DNA of 64,000 nucleotides. It comes from Chamaecyparis obtusa. Taxonomy: Eukaryota > Streptophyta > Pinopsida > Cupressales > Cupressaceae. The notes beneath the pieces are model-generated. The model had not been told where the DNA came from and ran no database searches. It saw only the letters and a program-made list of their open reading frames with translations. The position numbers and the translations under genes are program-made. The stretch's first letter is position 1; every line of letters begins with the position of its first letter. The stretch spans positions 62,001 to 126,000 of the forward strand of contig BSBK01008853.1 of NCBI GenBank assembly GCA_027943335.1, given 5' to 3'. This document shows positions 44,877 through 54,505 of the stretch, one piece after another.

Positions 44877-46182
44877 TGTTAGGAATAGTCCCAAGAGATA
44901 ACTGAGAGGGGGGGGTGAATCAGTTATCTACAAGATTCAATTCTTTGGCCAATTAAGTATATAAGAACATTAAGCATAAACACAATGAAAGAACACTTAA
45001 CAAAACACTAGAATTTTGGTTACAAGGAAATCCAAATAGGTAAAAAAACCCGGTGGGAATCGACACCCACTAAGAACTGCACTAGTGTATTATGATCTCT
45101 CTTAGAAGATCTTACAACCTTGTTAGGAGTTGATCTTTACAATGTAATAAGTACATTGACCTAGTCAAGGTCAGACCTTGTTAGGATTCTTTTACAATTA
45201 ACCCTGTTAGGGGTGAGGACGCACTGTCTAAGAGCACACTGCTCAAAAGGGGTGAAGGCTGCAACCTTCTATTTAATAGATACACACTATATCTAGATCT
45301 TGGTGAACTGCGTGTAGACCTGCTTTCTTGATCAGTTCCAATGAATAGCATATACTCTCTACTATGTTACATAGACCTTTTGTTGATGGCTCAACACTTT
45401 GCACTCTCTTCTCTGCTCTTCTCATTCAACTCAAAGCCATACTTAGCAATCACAAATGACTGTCTATAGATATCTTTCCTCTAAATGATATAATCAAGTC
45501 AGCCTGTTAGAACCACCTTGAAATCATATTAGAGAAACAATAAAACCTTCCAATAACATCTATGTCAACTTTACTAAGCACACAACATGAACTGGGACCT
45601 GTCCAACTTAGTATGAATGAACACGTTACTCCATACTATCGGCTCCATCAATTTAACTGATACTTTCTTCTTGTGCTGGATTGTGACATGTGCTCTTAAC
45701 CAAACATTCTTAACTCTCCAACAAACACTAATCCAAGCATGCATACCAAGATGATAGGTGCAACTAATTTACCAATATAATCTTTGTCGGCTTCTCTAGA
45801 TAAACTCAGGAAACTATGACTGTCAACTGTGAACATCATAACTTGACTTCTACTATATATCAGACTATGTGTCCATGAACATAACATCATACATATGTCT
45901 ACAACATAAGTATAAAGGTGCAAGGCTCTATTAAAATCATACGGCCAATCACATACAGAATTGTTCCTGGGACCTGTCAGGAACACTCATTAATATACAC
46001 AACTATATTACTATCTTTACTCAGAATCAACCTTTGCATCTATGATATCATGTTGATAACATTTCTATGCAACATATGCTAAAGGCTCTCTCCATCAGGA
46101 TTCCACGCATGCTGCTCACCATATGTTGTCATCAATGACAAACATACAGTTAGCAATCTGGCTTGCTGGCAAATCTCCAACA
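44877..46182 (-). repeat. 5' LTR of copia element
   Basis: 1306 bp, TGTTAGGAATAGTCCC ... AATCTCCAACA on the plus strand. It is followed by GTTTG (46183-46187), the target duplication. Confidence 0.93.
44897..44928 (-). promoter_or_regulatory. C-rich-loop hairpin at LTR end (copia element)
   Basis: Perfect 9-bp arms, GATAACTGA and TCAGTTATC, with a 14-nt loop that reads TTCACCCCCCCCTC on the element strand, 20 bp before the LTR end. In the 3' LTR copy (27797-27831) both arms carry transitions and the pairing is weakened. Confidence 0.65.
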
Positions 46183-46187
46183 GTTTG

Positions 46188-47262
46188 TTATTTTGGCTTT
46201 TGTTTGTAGGTTGGAGTTTGGGTTCTATTTTCTTTTTCTTTGTTTTAATTTCTTGTTTTAGGTTGGGAATTTTTTTTGTTTTGTTTTTTTATGCATCTTG
46301 TTAGCACCTTCAAATTTTAGTAAATTTGAAGTGTCCATGATGTGCATTTTAATTGCAGCACGTGGAAACACCTTCTTTGGAGGGTCATATCTTGAAACAA
46401 ATTATTTTTCATCTCAAATAGATTGGTATGCACATTCATTTATCATAAGTGAGTGTGCTTGTCCATTATTAGCCTCCCAAAATTAGATTTGATGGGTTTC
46501 TGAAGCACCCAATTTGTGGGTTCTGAAAAAGTTTTCTATGAGCACCCTATTGTAGTTGCAAAAGTAACCCACTTCTAAGGATGAAATTTAAAATTCAAAT
46601 GATTATAATGTCAAACCAATTAGTGTTTGAAATTATATTTATATTTATGTTCTCCCTTATCCATTTTTAAATCCAAAACTTTGTTTGATATTTTTCCCAA
46701 ATCAAAAGAAAATATGGTTTATTGAGATTTGTTGTTTACATGGTGTTAGGTCTATCATAGCCTACTTTTGAGAATTACAATTTTAAATCCAAGTTATTGA
46801 GTGAAATGGATTTGACCTCATAATTTTATTGATGTTTGTATACTGCTTTGATCAAATGCAGAACCCCAACATTCAATTTGGATTTTTCCAAAGCCAAAAG
46901 TAAAATAAGTTTACATAGTTTTGTTAACTTCATGATCTTAAGGTTTCAAAGAAGTCAACTTTGACCATTAATATATTGTCTAGTATAAGTGAAGTTGTAA
47001 AAATTTCTACATGCTCACAGTACCTTGATAAACTTAATAACCTAGTGGTGGCTTCCCATGAGGAGATTTCTTATTTTTTCAAGGTACTAATTTGGTGAAG
47101 TTTGGAAGTATTCTAACATGTGCAATTTCAGGAAAATCCTAAGTGACCAACTTTAAGCATTAAAATTTTATAACCCAGACTACATCATGCAACACTATTT
47201 AGCAGTCTAGTTTGCATATCATTAGTCAACATGCATATCCATTCTCATGGCTTTGAGAAGAT
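46188..47262. other. Flank between two copia-type insertions, no gene
   Basis: T-rich start (TTTTGGCTTTTGTTTGTAGG) then AT-rich sequence with only short frames (for example 46298-46486) of no recognisable type. It is the continuation of the sequence left of 27772 and ends in GTTTG (47263-47267). Confidence 0.5.
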
Positions 47263-47327
47263 GTTTGTTTTGGCATTAAGCAGGATTGCCACTAGTGACA
47301 ACACTTATTTGCATTCTGAGTGCAAAC

Positions 47328-47431
47328 CGAGCATAATAGTGCAAACCGAGCAAAACAGTGCAAACCGAGCAGAACAGTGCAAACCGAGCAAAACAGTGCA
47401 AACCGAGCAGGACAGTGTAAATCGAGTAACA
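47328..47431 (+). repeat. 19-bp direct repeats in 5' LTR
   Basis: Five full copies of a unit like AGTGCAAACCGAGCAAAAC in tandem, then a degenerate one; the CCGAG core recurs more loosely downstream to about 47550. The 3' LTR has four full copies (53522-53606), which accounts for the whole 19-bp length difference between the LTRs. The units are contiguous without spacers. Confidence 0.9.
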
Positions 47432-48259
47432 TTATGTCTACCGAGTCACCAGTATTTATCGAGTTCAAAACCTACCGAGTGGTTAGTATGAACCGTGCCT
47501 TCACTTCTACCGAGTGCATGACGATGCCGAGTAATGCAGTGGACGCCGAGTATCAGAAAGTCACTGAGTTAGTTTGCAGGAACCGTGTAATCACACTTGG
47601 GCCGACTTAGTAGCACTTATGTTTATTTGTCAAGCCGAATTTGTAATTGTAATTGTAATTAATTGTTTAGACTTGTATATAAACAATGTTGTAAAATACC
47701 AAGATGTAATTAGTAATAAGTATGAATGTGAAAAAGAAAGAAAGGTAGAGATAAGCGAATTACAAAGGGCTACAGCAGTATAAGGAACAACAAAGACAAA
47801 TTCATCACAGAAGGTGATCAGTACATCAACAAATCTCATTCAGCAATCCAGTTGCAAAGCAAGAGATCTACTGTTTCATTCTAATAGGTGAATCAGTACT
47901 AAAATCCTTTAATCGGGTAGACTTAACAGTCTTTTGTAAAATCTCTTTACCGAGTACATACTTCTTTTGTAAGTTTGTAAAAATCCTCTAACAAGGTGGA
48001 CCTAGCAGTCCTTATTGCTCCTAGCAGGGCAGATCATCAGAAGTGATCAATTGTAAGCCTTAACCGGCCAACTTTATACTGCAGTACTAAAGCTTTGTGG
48101 GTTTCATCCCCACCCCAGTTTTACTTTCTTTTTGGAAGGTTTCTGGGTAACCAAATCTATGTGTCATTGTTGTGAATGCTTTTAAGTTTCATGCTTTCTA
48201 TATGCATAAGGATAAAGTGAACTATATGTTAATACATCTGTTATTGAAGAAAATTTGGA

Positions 48260-48290
48260 GTTACTGATTCACCCCTCCCCTCTCAGTAAC
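48260..48290 (+). promoter_or_regulatory. C-rich-loop hairpin at LTR end (element 47268)
   Basis: Perfect 8-bp arms, GTTACTGA (48260-48267) and TCAGTAAC (48283-48290), around a TTCACCCCTCCCCTC loop, 27 bp before the LTR end. It is identical in the 3' LTR (54443-54473). Confidence 0.65.
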
Positions 48291-48317
48291 TTGGTTAATT
48301 CCTGAATATTTCCAACA

Positions 48318-48334
48318 ATTGGTATCAGAGCAGT
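48318..48334 (+). promoter_or_regulatory. Primer binding site, tRNA-iMet
   Basis: ATTGGTATCAGAGCAGT contains the exact TTGGTATCAGAGC complement of plant initiator Met tRNA. Confidence 0.88.
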
Positions 48335-48383
48335 ATTGGTTCTCAAGATAAAGCTTAACTAGCTTGAGCAAAAATCCAGGACA

Positions 48384-49577
48384 ATGGAGGTATTCAAACT
48401 GAACAAGGTGATTGAAAATGAAAAGCTAGATCTGGAAGTGGGCATAGCTAAACTTAAAGAAGCAAAAGAACATCTTTCCCAATCCCTAAGAAGAAGGAAG
48501 GAGCTTGCAAATCAGATGAATGATCAGAATTACATTGAAGAAAAGATTGAAGATCTTTTTCCCTCAGATAGCTCAGATGAAGCAAACAATGCTGTCAAAG
48601 AACTCCTAGAAAAGAATGGGTCTTTGCAGGAAGAAGTGAGAAAATTAAAAAGAGAACAAGAACTACACTCTACAAGATTTTGTGAGATCTTAGAACAAAG
48701 AAACAAGTTGAAAGATGAATTAGATGGAAGGAACAATGAACTCCAAAATAAAACCCTTCAGCTAGAAAACCTAATTGATCAGATCTCCCATACAAATGAG
48801 GAAATTCTGACTCTAAGTTCAGAAATAGAAAGCACAAGAGAAGAACTAAGTTCTGAAAAGGAAATCAATCAAAGATTGGTGGATGACCTAAACACCGAAA
48901 AACAAATCAATGAAAGAATGCTGAAAAGCCAAGAAGACCTAGATCAGCTGTATAATCAAAATCTTCATAGGCAGAAAGGAAAAGCAGGACTTGGATACAA
49001 AGCAGAAGGTGAATCTTCTAAGCAAGGTACTCAAAGAAATTAGAAACCTACTTGTAACCATTATGGAAAAATAGGACATACTTCAAATAAATGTTGGAGC
49101 AATGAAAAAGTAGAATTCAATAGAAAATGCTACAACTGCAATCAGCACGGTCACAAAGCAAATGAATGCAGGGAAAAACCAAGATTCAAAGGTAATTGTC
49201 ACAAATGCAACAAACAAGGTCACAAGGCATCCGAGTGCAGATCCAAAACATTCAATCGAGCAGAACAAATTATGAAAGCAATGTTTGGATGGGATTACAA
49301 CACCTGGTGTAGATGTCATTACTGTGGAGAATATGGACACATTGGTATGAACTGCATAAAACATCATCTAAGGAAAAGAGATACTACCGTAAGATGTTTC
49401 AAATGCACTAAACTCGGTCACATAGCCAGAAATTGCATGAATGCTAGCGAAGTTGAAGATGGAAAGAAGAATGAAGCAACTAAGGTCAGTAAACAGGTAA
49501 GACAAAAGTGGATTCCTAAATCTACCGAGAAAACCAGTCCAAGTAATGGAATGGGTGGCTCTACCGACTCAAACTAA
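48384..49577 (+). pseudogene. Coiled-coil and five-CCHC nucleic-acid-binding ORF
   Basis: Starts at the ATG at 48384, about 65 bp after the primer site, and runs about 397 codons in one frame with a single TAG at 49041 (explained by CAG to TAG). Residues 1-200 are long coiled coil rich in Glu, Lys, Leu and Asn (EILTLSSEIESTREELSSEK). Then knuckles: CNHYGKIGHTSNKC (second Cys changed to Tyr), CYNCNQHGHKANEC, CHKCNKQGHKASEC, CHYCGEYGHIGMNC and CFKCTKLGHIARNC. A Lys/Ser-rich tail ends it. No UBN2 capsid-like domain is visible. Homologous in layout to 38940-40061. Likely role, by analogy with Gag nucleocapsid: RNA binding and packaging. Confidence 0.78.
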
Positions 49578-49994
49578 ATTCCCAAGAAAGCACTGGAACT
49601 ATATTTTCATAGACAAATTTCAAGCAGTTCCAGAACTGAATTAAAAGAAAGATCTAAATCGGCATACAAGATGCAATAAGATCACAGGAAGGTTGGTATC
49701 AATCTTTACCGAGCAAGGTCGGTACCAGTCTTTACCGAGCGAGGTCGGAGCAATTTGAATTCTCAAGTTCACCGAGTTGCGAAGTCTTTACCGAGCAATT
49801 AATTCATAGTGGGTGACAGTCTATCAGAATTCATACCCTAATTTGTACTGAGCATTAATGACAGAGTTGTAAACAAAAGGCAAGAAATCAAACTCATTCT
49901 TCACCGTGAACTTTAGCACTTTGAGAGCAGAAAATTTCAAGAACAATCCAGCGATTCAAATACTTTTGCGGAAAAGAATTTTCTGTGAGCTACC
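49578..49994. other. Spacer between the two ORFs
   Basis: About 0.42 kb with several TTTACCGAGC phrases that echo the CCGAG repeats of the LTR. No frame. The equivalent spacer in the element at 37755 is 40062-40495. Confidence 0.55.
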
Positions 49995-52900
49995 ATGGCA
50001 TCATCCAGCACTTCAACGACGAAAGGAACAGAAATGATAATCAAAGGGGAATGGAGCACACCAGATTTCAAGCTTGTGCCCGCAATTGCAGCAGCCCTAG
50101 ATCTGAACGGAGCTCAATCTCAGATTCCTCCTAAGGTACTACTTGTTAACGATATTCGCAATCATTTCAATTGTGCAATTCAAGAAATGGGAAACCTAGA
50201 GTGCCCGCAATTGCAGCAGCCCTAGATCTGAACGGAGCTCAATCTCAGATTCCTCCTAAGGTACTACTTGTTAACGATATTCGCAATCATTTCAATTGTG
50301 CAATTCAAGAAATGGGAAACCTAGAGCTAGATATTGTGCGTGAGGAACTGTGTGTGGATGGTATTCTAAAACCCGAGCACAAACATCTGGAAGACAAGGG
50401 ATTAGTTCACATTGCACATTTACCTCAAAACTTTTAGGAGAAATGGGTTAGATACATTCTCAGCCGTGTACATGATGGCAAGATTTGGCTTGAGCAACCC
50501 ATAGAGATCACTAAGAAGATGATTCATCAAATCACCAGTCTTCCCATGTTAAACAAAGCTAAATCTACCAAAACCCTAGGTTGGCCAGAACTGGAGAAGA
50601 AAACCCTAGCCGAGTGGGACGATAGAGGCATGAAAGTAAGCAGCATTACTGATGCTGAACTGAAGTTTGGTACACACATAATTGCCCATAAAATATATAG
50701 TTCAAGTCGACAGAATAGTGTATCCTGTGAAGCCATAGACCTAGCATACAAAGTGGTCAAGAATAATCTATCATTTGACCTTGCAGATTTGTTGTTAAAA
50801 CAGTTTAACAAGAACATGGAAAGCATTCAAACTTCCAAAAACAATCCATGTAAGTTTGGATCTCTACTGGTCTGTTTATTCTTCTATGTTCAGAAATTCT
50901 TCCCTTCCAAAGGAAAAGTAGTATGGAGAAAAGATGTGCCAGTTCTTTATGAGATAAATTAATATATTTCAAAAATGGGTGAAAATTTTGAGAGCATCAT
51001 GGATAGTTATTTTGAGTCTTTCAAAGAAAAAATGAATGACAGATTTCGGATTCCACAGAAGTTGGTTGAAGATTATAAGGATGATATTTGTTTCATGGTG
51101 GACTGTGACAGAGTATACATTCAAGCAGCTAAACCGAGGATTGTACATGTAAAACCTCTTCCTTATGAGGTAAACATTGATGAGACAAAGAATATCATTG
51201 AAGCCCTCCTTAATCAGCCTGTTAATCCCAAAGCTCCATATTTTGGAACATATGAAGAAGCAAAGGTGAGAATTGAATTAAGCATAAAACTTCCACAGGT
51301 GGTAAATAAAGGAAAGAAGAGGATAGCCAAAATGCAAATGCTAACCGAGGACAAAGGAGAAGACACTGAAGAAGAAAAGGAAAAGGATGAGAAAATAGAG
51401 GAATCAGAACCTGCAAAGAAGAAAGGAAAGGTATTCATCACTAAGGCACCTAAGCCTCCCACTACTGTATTTACAAGGAGAAGTGCAAGGGGCAAGGCAG
51501 ACAAGGCGGACAAAGATATAATATTCAAAAGGCCTCCTCTAACCCTTCAAGAGAAGATCAAACTTTTTAGAGAAGGATCAGGATCTGGAGTAAGTAATAT
51601 AAAATCCTTTAAATATGAAACAAGAATGGAAACAGAACAAAAGGAGATTGAAGATGCTATTATTGAAAAGATGGGACAGTGGAAATACTCTCCTGATGAA
51701 ATAGCCCCACAGGTTCTAGCAGCTTTATTAGATCCAATAAAAATGAGATGGACCAATGCAAAGCAAACTGTAAAAGACATATTTGATCAAACCCTGAGAC
51801 AGTTAATGCCGAGCTTGAAAAATGATGAAATAAAGAAGGCATTGAAGGAGAATGAAAATAAGATGACACTGAAGTTCAATACTTGTTTGATTCTGATTAA
51901 CAATATTGAATCAGTTGTGAAGGCTGCAAATGCCACATGGAAGAACATATACCATCTTCACCAACTGAGTATTGAAACAGTTATAATAAAAGACATTGAA
52001 GATGACAGTGATGAACAGGAAGAAGCCACTGAGGTAGATGATACTGTGAGGATAGCGGCAGAAGTCATTGCATCACTTCCTACCTCTCCTGTAAAAGTTT
52101 CTACATCTAGCTCGGAGACACCTTCAAGCATGGTTGTGACAACTTCAACATTTGTCCAATCACCTATTGCAACAACAGAAGCAACTACCATTTCTTCTAC
52201 CGAGTTGCAGTCTCCTACTTCATCAAGTTTTCCAGCAGTAAGTATTCCAATTTTTGATTCTACAAGTGTAAATACTTTAAGTTCTCCAGTAGACAGTATA
52301 CCAGTCTCTATAGCCAGTCCTACTATGTCTACTGTCACTACTACTAAGGCATTAAGTACAGATAAGCCTAAGGCTCAACCAAGTATAAGATTTTTGGGCA
52401 AGAATATAGTAGAGGATATAGACCTAGATGAGGAAATAGAAATTCCAACATTGGATTTTGCAAATCTATCAGCGGACCAAATGCAAAATATAGGTGAAAT
52501 CCTCCAAAGGAAAGCGAAGCAAAAGAAACTTAAAGATGAGAGAGACAAGGAATATAAAATCATTAAGCATGCTAAGGACATTTTGTCTGAAGCATTAGGT
52601 ATTAAAGTAGACTCCTCTCAACATGTTTTGTTACAATTAGCAGAAGTAGTAAATAAGTACAATGAGGATTCATCTGGGACAGAAAAGTTAGTTGAAAGAG
52701 CCGAGAAGAGATTCAACAATAAAGTGCTTGAGCACATTGCTCAGCACATAGCTATTAATCAAGTGGAATTGTCTTCAGTTTTGTCAAACATTCAATCTTC
52801 CTATTCGAATGTTACCTCTCTTTTGGCCAGGCTGTGCAATGTTGCCGAGTTCACAAAGGATGTCAAGGATAAAATGAATAAAATTGATGAGGATTTGAAG

Positions 52901-53263
52901 ATTAGAATACAGAAGCTGCAACTTGAACCAAGTTCAAACTCTGCTCATCACATGAAAATCTCATACCTATCAAATACGCATTCAGAACTACTGAAAGAAG
53001 ACACAAGGATCCGGTCCACACTGCTAGCCATTCAGAACATGATCCTTCCCATCATGAATACAATGTATAAGCACATTGAACATTCCAAAACATTGATTCA
53101 TGACAATCAGTTCTCAATAGCAGATCACATGATCGAACTCTCTGCAGAAGTCCAAATTGCAATCCAAACATGCAAGATTCTGCAAGAAAATTGGGACAGA
53201 ACCCTGGCACTGATAATGAAGGTACATTCTATTTTTCTATCAAATTATGGATTCTCTCTGTAA
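49995..53263 (+). pseudogene. Second ORF of element 47268: large protein, no known domain
   Basis: Begins MASSSTSTTKGTEMIIKGEW at 49995. A 125-bp exact tandem duplication (50076-50325) shifts the frame; apart from it the frame continues to 53263 with two stops (50435 TAG, 50960 TAA). From the ATG at 50975 there are 762 open codons. Features in order: an N-terminal helical part with LVNDIRNHFNCAIQEMG and KWVRYILSRVHDGKIW; FRIPQKLVEDYKDDICFMVD; GTYEEAKVRIEL; a Lys/Arg-rich linker; a Ser/Thr-rich stretch about residues 360-480 of the 762; an acidic patch (DIDLDEEIEIPTLDF); and helical, partly coiled-coil C-terminal segments. It has no protease, RT, RNase H, integrase or zinc-finger motif. Related sequence at 40496-41761. 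Function unknown. Confidence 0.75.
50076..50325 (+). repeat. 125-bp exact tandem duplication
   Basis: 50076-50200 and 50201-50325 appear identical, from GTGCCCGCAATTG to GGGAAACCTAGA. Since 125 is not a multiple of three, the first copy reads into a premature stop, whereas one copy alone would keep the frame. No difference is visible between copies, so it is very recent or an assembly artefact. Confidence 0.95.
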
Positions 53264-53451
53264 ATCACTTGTATATACACCTTTGGCATTATCACCAAAA
53301 AGGGGGAGATATGTATAGAAGAAAAAGTTAGCACATTGAAAAGGGGAGATAATTTATAAAGCCCTATGACAAAGACAAATTTTGAAAAATCAAAATAAAT
53401 CTCAGTATGGTTCTTGTATATAAGTTTTGGGCAATAAGTGTTTTTGTCACT

Positions 53452-53469
53452 AATGCCAAAGGGGGAGAT
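53452..53469 (+). promoter_or_regulatory. Polypurine tract of element 47268
   Basis: AATGCCAAAGGGGGAGAT directly before the TGTTGGCATT of the 3' LTR. It is the same 18 bases as at 29086-29103 of the autonomous-type copia element (opposite strand). Confidence 0.88.
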
Positions 53470-54500
53470 TGTTGGCATTAAGCAGGATTGCCACTAGTGA
53501 CAACACTTATTTGCATTCTGAGTGCAAACCGAGCAAAACAGTGCAAATCGAGCAGAACAGTGCAAACCGAGCAGGACAATGCAAACCGAGCAGGACAGTG
53601 TAAACCGAGTAACATTATGTCTACCGAGTCACCAGTATTTACCGAGTTCAAAACCTACCGAGTGGTTAGTATGAACTGTGCCTTCACTTCTACCGAGTGC
53701 ATGACGATGCCGAGTAATGCAGTGGACGCCGAGTATTAGAAAGTCACCGAGTTAGTGTGCAGGAACCGTGTAACCACACTTGGGCCGACTTAGTAGCACT
53801 TATGTTTATTTGTCAAGCTGACTTTGTAATTGTAATTGTAATTAATTGTTTAGACTTGTATATAAACAATGTTGTAAAATACCAAGATGTAATTAGTAAT
53901 AAGTATGAATGTGAAAAAGAAAGAAAGGCAGAGATAAGCAAATTACAAAGGGCTACAGCAGTATAAGGAACAACAAAGACAAATTCATCACAGAAGGTGA
54001 TCAGTACATCAGCGAATCTCATTCAGCAATCCAGTTGCAAAGCAAGAGATCTAATGTTTCATTCTAACAGGTGAATCAGTACTAAAATCCTTTAACCGGG
54101 TAGACTTAACAGTCTTTTGTAAAATCTCTTTACCGAGTACATACTTCTTTTGTAAGTTTGTAAAAATCCTCTAACAAGGTGGACCTAGCAGTCCTTATTG
54201 CTCCTAGCAGGGCAAATCATCAAAAGTGATCAATTGTAAGCCTTAACCAGCCAACTTTATACTGCAGTACTAAAGCTTTGTGGGTTTCATCCCCACCCCA
54301 GTTTTACTTTCTTTTTGGAAGGTTTCTGGGTAACCAAATCTATGTGTCATTGTTGTGAATGCTTTTAAGTTTCATGCTTTCTATATGCATAAGGATAAAG
54401 TGAACTATATGTTAATAAATCTGTTATTGAAGAAAATTTGGAGTTACTGATTCACCCCTCCCCTCTCAGTAACTTGGTTAATTCCTGAATATTTCCAATA
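53470..54500 (+). repeat. 3' LTR of element at 47268
   Basis: 1031 bp, TGTTGGCATTAAGC ... AATATTTCCAATA. Near-identical to 47268-48317 apart from one fewer 19-bp unit and scattered transitions. GTTTG follows. Confidence 0.92.
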
Positions 54501-54505
54501 GTTTG

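Larger units (their letters stand above)
27777..46182 (-). mobile_element. Autonomous-type Ty1/copia element, decayed, with two nested elements
   Basis: LTRs 27777-29085 and 44877-46182 (about 1.31 kb each) are bordered by a perfect 5-bp target duplication, GTTTG (27772-27776 and 46183-46187). On the minus strand the order is LTR, primer site, gag, protease, integrase, RT, RNase H, polypurine tract, LTR. RT is interrupted by the element at 37755-42404 and again by the one at 30320-37358; removing them leaves about 6.7 kb, a little short for plant copia because the integrase core is deleted. In-frame stops occur in gag-pol and RT. It cannot act on its own now. Confidence 0.93.
47268..48317 (+). 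repeat. 5' LTR of element at 47268
   Basis: 1050 bp, starting TTTTGGCATTAAGC (TGTTGGC in the other copy) and ending ...GAATATTTCCAACA. It includes five 19-bp direct repeats and a (TTGTAA)-type short repeat near 47640-47660. Confidence 0.92.
47268..54500 (+). mobile_element. Young-looking non-autonomous copia-like element with novel second ORF
   Basis: LTRs 47268-48317 and 53470-54500 differ by few substitutions plus one 19-bp repeat unit. The target duplication GTTTG is perfect (47263-47267 and 54501-54505). A tRNA-iMet primer site and a polypurine tract identical to that of the copia element at 27777 are present. Internal sequence holds a coiled-coil/five-knuckle ORF and a second ORF of about 1,050 codons, without protease, integrase, RT or RNase H. 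Transposition must have used enzymes from another copia element. Confidence 0.9.

Noticed and set aside
47328..47431. CRISPR-like direct repeats
   Set aside because: The 19-bp units are contiguous with no unique spacers, lie in both LTRs of a retrotransposon, and the genome is a plant's.
47231..47839. Short open frames in the LTR of element 47268
   Set aside because: They are produced by the repeats; the 3' LTR carries the same frames with different limits.
51214..52581. Antisense open frames within the large second ORF
   Set aside because: They are shadows of the plus-strand frame, with Ser/Val/Phe-rich composition expected of the complement of Lys/Glu/Thr codons.
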